The notes beneath the pieces are model-generated. The model was given only the letters and a program-made list of their open reading frames with translations. It did no database searches and was not told where the DNA came from. Positions 1 through 5,391 of a stretch of 7,842 nucleotides of DNA are shown in pieces. Positions within the stretch are counted from its first letter, which is position 1. Each line of letters opens with the position of its first letter. The translations under genes and the position numbers were made by a program. The stretch is from SZUA-451 sp034721895 (lineage in GTDB: Bacteria; Campylobacterota; Campylobacteria; Campylobacterales; Sulfurovaceae), in the NCBI GenBank assembly GCA_034721895.1, contig JAYEND010000047.1, forward strand, positions 1 to 7,842, in the 5' to 3' direction.

Positions 1-294
1 CGAAGCGGTAAAATACAGTTTTTATTTTGGACATCTTTCTTTTCTGTACTACTTTATCTTTGGATCGTAACTATAGGCTTACAGACTTTTGTACTACCAG
101 ATGAAAAGCCAATGGAGCTACCAGAAGATGTCATTAGACTGATGTTTATTCTTTATGGCCTTTTTATTGTTTCTGCACTGGCAGGGACAATCGTTTCTAC
201 AATGATAAATAATAAATTCTATATGAAATTTTTTGGAGTTATGGTGTTTATAGGATTAGTAACGTTATTGGCTGCCAAAGGGATGTTCGGCTGA
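1..294 (+). CDS. C-terminal part of an unrecognised inner-membrane protein (5' end outside window)
   Basis: The reading frame is open from the first base to a TGA at 292-294, giving 97 residues with no start needed inside the window, so I treat it as the 3' part of a longer gene. An internal ATG at 112 would cut off a clear hydrophobic segment and is less likely to be the real start. Three probable membrane helices are visible, around residues 8-29, 44-66 and 73-93. The loop between the first two is acidic and proline-containing (LPDEKPMELPED), and the protein ends AAKGMFG. I recognise no family, and no catalytic motif is visible. The 116 bases that follow, up to the convergent exonuclease gene, hold no gene or strong hairpin that I can see. 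Confidence 0.6.
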   Translation, partial: RSGKIQFLFWTSFFSVLLYLWIVTIGLQTFVLPDEKPMELPEDVIRLMFILYGLFIVSALAGTIVSTMINNKFYMKFFGVMVFIGLVTLLAAKGMFG

Positions 295-410
295 TATAGA
301 GCAAGAGACATAAAAATTACTATCTGGTTTGGAAGAAAAAAGGAAAAAGCAAAGGTGATGCTAATTGAGTAGATAAGCTGAAGATTTTGATAGCTAAAGA
401 TAGAGTTATT

Positions 411-1145
411 CTATAGATAGTAATCCAGCGTATAAGCCAGATCTTCGTCAAGATCAAGATTTTTGCGCATCCATTTCAGATAGCCAGGATCCTCGTCGGC
501 GATCTCTTCTATCTCTCTGCCCTTATGCTTTCCAAATTTGAATATTTTCATCAAGACCGGAGTATTGGTCAGTTCAGCCAGTTTCTGCATGATGTCTTCA
601 TCGGGGAACTGGGTTTTTACTTCCTGTACCAGCTTGGAGAGCAGCAGTTTCATTACCAGTACATCACCGATGGCATCATGGGCTTTGATGATGATACCCA
701 GTTTTTCAGCTTCCTGCACTTCACTTTCGTAAAGGTTGAGAGCATAGCGGAGATATTGTAGGCGATGGTAAGGCATATCGGGGAAGAGGTGTTTGGCACA
801 GCGTACGGTGTCTATCAGCGTATAGTGGTTTTCAAATCCCTCCTTCTCCAGCATACTCAGATCGAAAGAGATATTATGCGCGATGAGATAATTTTCCTTT
901 TGATTGTATTCATTGACCTTTTGGTAAAAATCCGTTTCACTGAACGGAGGTTTCTCTGCAATGATATCCGGAGTGATGTTGTGTACCTCCATCGCTTCGA
1001 TAGAGATGGGTGTATCGGTGCTGCATAATTCGTCAAAGATTTCTATCTGTGCTTTACTGCGGACGATCATCCCACCGATCTGAATTATCCTGTCCTGATC
1101 TTGATTGCCTGTAGTTTCAGTATCAAAAAGTATATAGACTGCCAT
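411..1145 (-). CDS. DnaQ-like 3'-5' exonuclease (DEDDh) with ExoX-like C-terminal domain
   Basis: This 244-residue cytoplasmic protein has the full DEDDh exonuclease signature. Exo I is FDTETTG (D8, E10), Exo II is HNISFD (D95) and Exo III is HDAIGD (H156, D161). These residues bind two metal ions for hydrolysis of DNA from the 3' end, as in the DnaQ/ExoX family. The last 45 residues (FKFGKHKGREIEEIADEDPGYLKWM and onward) resemble the small C-terminal module of ExoX-like nucleases, also annotated as DUF3820. That makes a stand-alone repair or processing exonuclease more likely than the polymerase III epsilon subunit. The ATG at 1145 is preceded by GGGGAG (1157-1162 on the complement), a good if slightly distant ribosome binding site. 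The gene is divergent from the Fe-S scaffold gene. Its substrate cannot be read from the sequence. Confidence 0.88.
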   Translation of the reverse strand: MAVYILFDTETTGNQDQDRIIQIGGMIVRSKAQIEIFDELCSTDTPISIEAMEVHNITPDIIAEKPPFSETDFYQKVNEYNQKENYLIAHNISFDLSMLEKEGFENHYTLIDTVRCAKHLFPDMPYHRLQYLRYALNLYESEVQEAEKLGIIIKAHDAIGDVLVMKLLLSKLVQEVKTQFPDEDIMQKLAELTNTPVLMKIFKFGKHKGREIEEIADEDPGYLKWMRKNLDLDEDLAYTLDYYL

Positions 1146-1281
1146 ATTGATTGCAACTCCCCGTTATGCCTGAGCAAATGTATAGTTGCCCATTATCGGA
1201 GATAAAATCTTAAATCATCTTTAAAAAAAGTTTAAAAGAGTCTCTATGTAATTGAAATTATCTATTTACGATAAAATACGG

Positions 1282-1288
1282 TATAAAT
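1282..1288 (+). promoter_or_regulatory. Candidate -10 element for the scaffold-ferritin-psd operon
   Basis: TATAAAT lies 32 bases before the scaffold start codon, in the AT-rich divergent spacer (1146-1320). The flanks are A/T tracts (1220-1236), as is common in Campylobacterota promoters, which often lack a clear -35 box. A TTGAAA at 1252 is too far upstream (24-base spacer) to be its -35. No operator or repeat is obvious in this spacer. Support is positional only. Confidence 0.25.
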
Positions 1289-1320
1289 ATCTGATAAAGA
1301 ATATATATGAAGGAAATGAG

Positions 1321-1785
1321 ATGAATGTCGATTCACAGTTGATCGAACATATGATGGAACCCAAAAATTATGGTTCTATGTCCCTTGCAGATGGCGAAGG
1401 AATCGGAAAGAATCCGGAAAATGGAGAGAAAGTACTGATCTATCTGCGGGTTTCTGAAGAGAATGGTAAACCGAAAATCGAGGATATACGTTTTCAGGCG
1501 ATCGGCTGTACGACGACCGTTGTGGCAGGCTCCATGATCACTGAAGAGGCAAAAGGGTTGAGTTTTGAAAGAGCAGAGGAGTTGATAGATGTGACGATGA
1601 AGCTGCTCGAACGAGTGCCTCCGGAGGATGCTGCCTGTTCGGAAATGGTTGCTATTGCACTCAAAGCGGCGATGGAGACTTACCGGGAGAGAAAAGGTGA
1701 CCCGGAATATCCCACTGTTACCTATCAGATCGAAAATAGTTGTGCACCAAAAGAGGAGAATTTAAATGAAAACACTGGCAATTAA
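1321..1785 (+). CDS. IscU/NifU N-terminal-like Fe-S cluster scaffold protein, atypical ligand set
   Basis: This 154-residue protein matches the IscU/NifU_N fold. It opens with the family's typical start (LIEHMMEPKNYG) and has the central motif IGCTTTVVAGSMITEEAKG, like the GCGSAIASSSLVTE region of IscU, followed by the ACSEMVAIALKAAM segment. Canonical IscU holds the cluster with three cysteines. Here the second and third are present (C63, C106), but the usual CGD of the first is NGE (N34-E36), and the histidine before the third is alanine (A105). An extra cysteine, C141, lies in the C-terminal tail. The role is probably Fe-S assembly or carriage, but with altered chemistry. I chose ATG 1321 because AAGGA (1310-1314) sits 6 bases upstream. 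An in-frame TTG at 1252 has no such site and would add 23 residues unlike the family. The 3' end overlaps the next gene by 20 bases, so translation is probably coupled. Confidence 0.82.
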   Translation: MNVDSQLIEHMMEPKNYGSMSLADGEGIGKNPENGEKVLIYLRVSEENGKPKIEDIRFQAIGCTTTVVAGSMITEEAKGLSFERAEELIDVTMKLLERVPPEDAACSEMVAIALKAAMETYRERKGDPEYPTVTYQIENSCAPKEENLNENTGN

Positions 1786-2596
1786 AATACACGAAGCATG
1801 GCTCATAACATTGATGGCAGGATTTATGAGTAAGAAAGAGAGCAAACAAAAGCTTTTTGACTTTTCGGATATCCTGTTCAGACATTTTACATGGCTCGAG
1901 AGAGAGTTGATCAAAAACGGTGAGTCGTATGATTATGATCGCGATACCATACCCGTCAAAGTTGAGCAACTTAGCGTAATACTAAATAATATTGTACAGC
2001 GTTTCAATCAGATCGATCTGCAGTTGGTTGCCGCAGACAAAGATATTTCTGAGCGAATCAGCAGTGATCTGCACTATATGAGAGAGGTGATCGCCAATCT
2101 CCCTGATGAGGATATTGCTGCCTTCAATGTCGAAAGAAAACTGGATTCTCTCGAGTTGAGCGAAGAAGCGACGGATGCACTGACACTTTTCCTTTTTGAA
2201 GAGAGTTATAAAGAGTATGAGCTGATCATGATCTATAACTATCTTAAGGCACATAGTGATGATGCGACTCTCAATCGGATTTTTCAAATCCTTGTCGATG
2301 AGAGTTTCTTTCATCTAAAGAGTTTTGGTGATATGATGGCAAAGATGGGGATACTGGGCGTACCGAGAATCGTCAATAAAGAGATCTATCAGGTTGAGAA
2401 TATTGAAGATTTTCTGTTGGCAGGTATCGATGAAGAGATTGCGGCCAAAGAGGAGTGCCGCAAACTTTCCGAGGCGGTTGCTTCCAACAGTCCGGAGCTG
2501 GCAAAATTCTTTGACTTTATCAACAATCAGGAGAATTATCATATTGCCCTGATGAGAGATGCTCTGAAGCACTGGAAGAAGGAAAAGAATGCCTAA
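1766..2596 (+). CDS. Ferritin-like helical protein, probably iron-binding
   Basis: This 276-residue protein is predicted to be almost wholly alpha-helical. The C-terminal half looks like a ferritin/rubrerythrin four-helix bundle. Acidic helix positions around E146, E150 and E152 are followed by DESFFH (E179, H183). Further acidic positions at E223-E224 and E229-E230 precede ENYH (E256, H259), an ExxH motif typical of di-iron carboxylate proteins. The N-terminal half (HFTWLERE at 40-47, then a long helix pair) is also helical but less recognisable. The first pair is spaced ExxxH, not ExxH, so the metal site is inferred and not certain. GAGGAGA (1753-1759), 7 bases before ATG 1766, supports this start. 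An alternative ATG at 1826 has a weaker site. The gene overlaps the Fe-S scaffold gene upstream by 20 bases and psd downstream by 8. A link between iron handling and cluster assembly is plausible but not shown. Confidence 0.6.
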   Translation: MKTLAIKIHEAWLITLMAGFMSKKESKQKLFDFSDILFRHFTWLERELIKNGESYDYDRDTIPVKVEQLSVILNNIVQRFNQIDLQLVAADKDISERISSDLHYMREVIANLPDEDIAAFNVERKLDSLELSEEATDALTLFLFEESYKEYELIMIYNYLKAHSDDATLNRIFQILVDESFFHLKSFGDMMAKMGILGVPRIVNKEIYQVENIEDFLLAGIDEEIAAKEECRKLSEAVASNSPELAKFFDFINNQENYHIALMRDALKHWKKEKNA

Positions 2597-3404
2597 GCAC
2601 TATACCTCTGCTATTGCATCTGTATTTGGCAAGTTTGCAAGTAAGAAATTTCCTTCATCTGTACAAAATTTTATTAATACCAGCTATGTCGCATTGATGG
2701 GCCTGGACATGAGTGAGTTCAAACATCCTGATGATTATCCTACACTCAATGCACTTTTCACCAGAGCTTTTGAAAAAGACCGCAAGATCGCAGAGGGCAA
2801 AAATGTCGTGATCTCTCCGGCCGATTCTCTGGTAACCGATTATGGGAAGATCAAAGAAGGAAAAGCGTATCAGATCAAAGGGATGGAGTATCAGATCGAT
2901 GAACTCTTTGGAAGTGATTATGCAGGCAAAGCTGCAGAACTGGAAGAGGGGGAGTTTATCAACTTCTATCTCTCTCCCAAAGATTACCACCGCTATCATA
3001 TGCCAATGGATCTGACGATCAGGAGTTTAACGCATATTCCCGGAAAACTCTATCCGGTGAATATCCCTCTGCTGCGCAACAAACCCAATCTCTTTATCGA
3101 GAATGAACGCGTCGTGATCGAATGTGAAGACGAGAAGGGATATCTGCATATGTTAGTACTGGTAGGTGCACTGAATGTGGGTGAGATGGTTGTGACATTC
3201 GAAGAACATGTGAAGACCAACGGTAATGCCACTGAGCCGGAACACTACACCTATGAAAATTTGAAGTTAAAAAAAGGGGAGCTCTTTGGCTGGTTTGAGA
3301 TGGGATCGACGATTTTGTTATTCAGTCAGAAAGGTGCGCTCAATCCCGAGGTTGCCATCAACCAGAAGGTTAAATTTGGAGAAGAGATTGCAAAATCTTT
3401 TTAG
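2589..3404 (+). CDS. psd: Phosphatidylserine decarboxylase proenzyme
   Basis: The enzyme converts phosphatidylserine to phosphatidylethanolamine at the inner membrane. The 271 residues are of normal length for the short bacterial form. The hallmark self-cleavage site is FEMGSTILLF: cleavage between G239 and S240 would give the beta chain and an alpha chain whose S240 becomes the pyruvoyl group. The other triad members seen in E. coli Psd are also present: D79 in SPADS (more often PADG) and H137 in DYHRYHMP. There is no obvious transmembrane helix, as is usual for this peripheral enzyme. The start is supported by AAGGA at 2579-2583, inside the preceding gene, which overlaps by 8 bases. No phosphatidylserine synthase gene is in the window. 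The product assignment is secure. Confidence 0.95.
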   Translation: MPKHYTSAIASVFGKFASKKFPSSVQNFINTSYVALMGLDMSEFKHPDDYPTLNALFTRAFEKDRKIAEGKNVVISPADSLVTDYGKIKEGKAYQIKGMEYQIDELFGSDYAGKAAELEEGEFINFYLSPKDYHRYHMPMDLTIRSLTHIPGKLYPVNIPLLRNKPNLFIENERVVIECEDEKGYLHMLVLVGALNVGEMVVTFEEHVKTNGNATEPEHYTYENLKLKKGELFGWFEMGSTILLFSQKGALNPEVAINQKVKFGEEIAKSF

Positions 3405-3447
3405 GTAATTATCTGGCAGCGCAATAGCTATCTATAAGGAGTAAAAA

Positions 3448-4359
3448 ATGGTCATCAAAGAGATACAGGAATATAGTGAGATACGTACCAAGGCAAGGGC
3501 ATATTTATGCTATATCATGAGCCGACATATCTCTACTGCCATAGAAGGTGGAGGTATCGAGCAGGTATTGAATAAGATAGAAGACATTAAACGCTCTCTG
3601 CCAAAGAGTGAAGCGATATATATATTGGATAGTCGTGGTGTTCAGGTCATAGACACTGTTTCAGACAATCCTGAAATTCAGGGCAGAGGTAAGGGAGACG
3701 ATAGGGGAAACAGGGCATATTACTATCGTGCATTGGAAGAGCATCGATGCGTGTTGACAGATCCATACCCATCCCTTGTAAGCAACCATCTGGTCGTGAC
3801 TTCTTCTTTCCCTATCTATGATGAAAAAAATAATCTTTTATATATTATTTGTGTGGATATTACCCTTAAAAATATTCTCAAAATGGTCCATCCGAGTTCT
3901 GCTGATTCACTTTTCGGCAATTTCAGCAAGATTACCTATAGCGCTTTTTCTGCGGCACTTTTTGCAGTTGCACTGCTTTTGTTTATCAAGGGGGTAGGCA
4001 GTTTTGTTGGTTATGGTTTAAGCTTTAAGGAGATCGATATCAATGAGATGTTCAAATCAACCATTCTTCTTACTCTTTCTTTGGCGATATTCGATCTGGT
4101 CAAAGCAATTTTTGAAGAAGAGGTACTGGGAAAAGAGAAAAAAGGTGCTTCTGGTGATTCGCATCAAACAATGGTGCGATTTTTAGGATCCATCATCATC
4201 GCACTTTCTATTGAAGCATTGATGCTGGTTTTCAAATTTGCTTTGACAGATCCCAGCAAGTTGCTCTATGCAGTCTATCTTATCATGGGTGTAACAGCTT
4301 TAATAATAGGGCTTTCTGTCTATTTGAAAGCAAGCCGGTCAGAGAGCAAAACTAAATAA
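3448..4359 (+). CDS. PDC/Cache-like sensor domain protein with C-terminal four-helix membrane domain
   Basis: The 303 residues fall into two parts. Residues 1-150 resemble a PDC (PAS-like, Cache) ligand-sensing fold. A helix (1-50) leads to a strand AIYILDSRGVQVID (56-69), a central RAYYYRAL (89-96), then LTDPYPSLVSNHLVVTSSFPIYDEKNNLLYIICVDI (103-138), the order seen in Cache domains. Residues 160-294 hold four hydrophobic segments (about 163-182, 203-222, 245-265 and 272-294). No kinase, methyl-accepting, GGDEF or EAL output domain follows. There is also no membrane helix before the sensor fold, unlike the usual periplasmic Cache arrangement, so the sensor may face the cytoplasm. Similar proteins in Campylobacterota are often labelled PDC sensor or general glycosylation pathway proteins, and I cannot assign a function. 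AAGGAG (3436-3441) is 6 bases before the ATG. The gene lies 43 bases after psd and 15 before the HAD gene, so it is probably in the same operon. Confidence 0.7.
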   Translation: MVIKEIQEYSEIRTKARAYLCYIMSRHISTAIEGGGIEQVLNKIEDIKRSLPKSEAIYILDSRGVQVIDTVSDNPEIQGRGKGDDRGNRAYYYRALEEHRCVLTDPYPSLVSNHLVVTSSFPIYDEKNNLLYIICVDITLKNILKMVHPSSADSLFGNFSKITYSAFSAALFAVALLLFIKGVGSFVGYGLSFKEIDINEMFKSTILLTLSLAIFDLVKAIFEEEVLGKEKKGASGDSHQTMVRFLGSIIIALSIEALMLVFKFALTDPSKLLYAVYLIMGVTALIIGLSVYLKASRSESKTK

Positions 4360-4374
4360 TTTCGGACGACAACG

Positions 4375-4995
4375 ATGCAGAAAAAACTGATTATTTTTGA
4401 TATGGATGGTACATTGGTCGACAGTTCCGTGACGATTGCCAATGCGATCAACCATGTTCGGCATAATCTCGAATTGCCTTCTCTGAATCCTGTCCTGATC
4501 ATAGAGAAGGTCAATGACCACACTCTCAATCCGGCTCAATATTTTTATGAAACGGATCATTTTGAAGTGCACCATGAAGAGTGGTTTTCTGAGTATTACA
4601 CAAACAATCATGATAAAGAATTGATACTCTATGCGGGGATTGGCAAACTGTTACAGGCATTGAAAGGAGAGGGTCTTAGTCTCGCTGTAGCTACTAATGC
4701 CTACAGGGGGTCAACCATCGAGTCATTAACCCACCTTGGTATTTATGATCTATTCGATGCTATTGCCTGTTTTGATGATGTTGAACATGGAAAGCCTTTT
4801 CCGGATATGCTCTATAAAATTCTGGAAGAGTTAGATATCCCTTCGAAAGATACACTTTTTATCGGAGATGGTCCCCGGGATCATATGGCGGCGAAGAGAG
4901 CTTCGATCGACTATCTTATGGTTAATTGGGGATTTAGTGATCATCAGGAGGCGATTCACAGTGTTAAGGAGTTGAAAAGTCAACTTTTGCCATAG
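4375..4995 (+). CDS. HAD-superfamily phosphatase (Gph-like)
   Basis: This 206-residue soluble protein carries all four HAD motifs. Motif I is FDMDGTLVDS (nucleophile D9, acid/base D11), motif II is VATNAY (T107), motif III is the lysine of HGKPFPDM (K140) and motif IV is IGDGPRDHMAA (D165, D169). An alpha-helical cap sits between motifs I and II (about 16-88), as in phosphoglycolate phosphatase and related subfamily IA enzymes. The substrate cannot be fixed from these motifs: phosphoglycolate is one candidate, and other small phosphorylated metabolites are possible. The start codon lies 15 bases after the sensor gene stop and has only a weak ribosome binding site (GGACGA), which suggests read-through or coupled translation. 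It is the last gene of the probable operon. No GC-rich terminator follows, only T-rich DNA. Confidence 0.85.
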   Translation: MQKKLIIFDMDGTLVDSSVTIANAINHVRHNLELPSLNPVLIIEKVNDHTLNPAQYFYETDHFEVHHEEWFSEYYTNNHDKELILYAGIGKLLQALKGEGLSLAVATNAYRGSTIESLTHLGIYDLFDAIACFDDVEHGKPFPDMLYKILEELDIPSKDTLFIGDGPRDHMAAKRASIDYLMVNWGFSDHQEAIHSVKELKSQLLP

Positions 4996-5056
4996 TTACG
5001 GATCAAACTGAATCTAATCTGAATTTTATAAATTTATTTTTTATTAAGTTTTTTTA

Positions 5057-5065
5057 TGTAATAAT
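5057..5065 (+). promoter_or_regulatory. Candidate extended -10 promoter for the riboswitch-L,D-transpeptidase transcript
   Basis: The string TGTAATAAT reads as an extended -10 (TG, one base, then AATAAT, five of six matches to TATAAT). It follows a T-rich tract (5035-5055) with no clear -35, a common Campylobacterota pattern. Transcription would begin near 5071-5073, about 17 bases before the conserved aptamer core, which fits a leader that starts just before the P1 helix. Position and sequence agree, but there is no direct evidence. Confidence 0.45.
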
Positions 5066-5080
5066 ACCGTCTGAATTTTA

Positions 5081-5163
5081 TGTGTTATGGCCAAACCCGT
5101 TGTGAAGCGGGGACGGAAAGCCACGGGTCTCCAGAAGGGAGATAGCCGGGTTACCACCAAATA
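5081..5163 (+). promoter_or_regulatory. Cyclic-di-GMP-I (GEMM-I) riboswitch aptamer, copy 1
   Basis: The conserved core runs from GCCAAACC (5090-5097) to GGGTTACC (5148-5155). P2 is a 6-bp stem, CCCGTT (5096-5101) with AGCGGG (5106-5111), closed by a GTGA tetraloop of the GNRA type that the family requires. The linker GACGGAAAGCC (5112-5122) corresponds to GACGCAAAGCC of Vc2. P3 is TCTCC (5128-5132) with GGAGA (5138-5142), followed by TAGCCGGGTTACC, nearly identical to the Vc2 end. By alignment, the ligand contacts are G20 = G5090, A47 = A5117 and C92 = C5154 or C5155. G at position 20 points to cyclic di-GMP and not to the cGAMP-binding GEMM-Ib variant. P1 is poor here (5081-5089 with 5155-5163, several mismatches). 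The family call is strong; ligand identity is inferred. Confidence 0.9.
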
Positions 5164-5176
5164 TTTTGATTTGGTG
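5155..5176 (+). promoter_or_regulatory. 8-bp hairpin abutting aptamer 1
   Basis: CACCAAAT (5155-5162) can pair perfectly with ATTTGGTG (5169-5176) across a 6-base loop. It uses the bases that would form the 3' strand of P1 in aptamer 1, so the hairpin and P1 exclude each other. No U-tract follows, so it is not a standard terminator. It may be a structural switch or spacer element. The following stretch to 5217 shows nothing else clear. Confidence 0.4.
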
Positions 5177-5217
5177 CTTCATTTGTATAGCGTTAGGTCT
5201 ATTCATATATTTCATAA

Positions 5218-5303
5218 ATATTATTGCCAAACCTGTTGTGAAGCAGGGAAGGAAAGCCACGGATCTCTTCAATAGGAGACCGCCGGGTTGCCTGAATAAA
5301 TAT
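5218..5303 (+). promoter_or_regulatory. Cyclic-di-GMP-I (GEMM-I) riboswitch aptamer, copy 2
   Basis: This second aptamer repeats the core of copy 1, with 34 of 38 bases identical from 5226 to 5263. P1 is well formed: ATATTATT (5218-5225) pairs with 5295-5303, leaving one bulged A. P2 is CCTGTT (5232-5237) with AGCAGG (5242-5247) around a GTGA loop (5238-5241). Compared with copy 1, a C-G pair has become T-A, a compensatory change showing that the stem is selected. P3 is TCTCTT (5264-5269) with AGGAGA (5274-5279) and a CAAT loop. The core ends GCCGGGTTGCC (5282-5292). G5226 and A5253 match ligand contacts G20 and A47 of Vc2. One conserved linker base (C44 of Vc2) is A5250 here. It lies 88 bases before the start codon of the L,D-transpeptidase gene, which is the evident target. 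Confidence 0.9.
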
Positions 5304-5323
5304 AGTTTTGTTCAGTTTCTTCA

Positions 5324-5388
5324 ATTAGATTATTCTACCCTTCACATTGACATGTTTACAGCAGTGCAAAAATCTAATCAAGGTAAAC
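5324..5388 (+). promoter_or_regulatory. Candidate translational expression platform before the L,D-transpeptidase gene
   Basis: The ribosome binding site AAGG (5380-5383) lies within reach of several competing pairings. ATTAGATT (5324-5331) can pair with AATCTAAT (5371-5378), just before the site. CCTT (5339-5342) can cover AAGG itself. GTTTAC (5354-5359) can pair with GTAAAC (5383-5388), between the site and the ATG. No hairpin followed by a U-run is present, so control by ribosome access seems more likely than early termination. Which pairing is linked to ligand binding cannot be told by eye. Confidence 0.35.
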
Positions 5389-5391
5389 CAT

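Noticed and set aside
525..1028. Plus-strand reading frames opposite the exonuclease gene
   Set aside because: They are antisense shadows of a gene with complete catalytic motifs and have no ribosome binding sites or recognisable domains.
1252..1320. Longer start (TTG 1252) for the Fe-S scaffold protein
   Set aside because: The extra 23 residues are basic and unlike the family, they cover the likely promoter, and ATG 1321 has a well-spaced AAGGA.
5018..5081. 12-base direct repeat (5018-5029 and 5070-5081) flanking the putative promoter
   Set aside because: It is AT-rich and short and could arise by chance. The second copy is explained as leader sequence, and there are no signs of a regulator site or mobile element.
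5089..5292. Tandem 38-base near-repeats considered as a CRISPR or mobile-element feature
   Set aside because: There are only two copies, spaced about 98 bases core to core, and the sequence fits the GEMM-I aptamer fold in full. No cas genes or transposase are nearby.
5347..5352. TTGACA, a perfect -35 consensus, close to the L,D-transpeptidase start
   Set aside because: No acceptable -10 lies 16-18 bases downstream (the bases there are AAATCT or similar), and a start there would bypass the riboswitches and leave almost no leader.
5347..5391. 15-residue N-terminal extension of the L,D-transpeptidase from a TTG
   Set aside because: It lacks a ribosome binding site, runs through the AAGG site of the ATG at 5392, and would put a polar stretch in front of a clean signal peptide.
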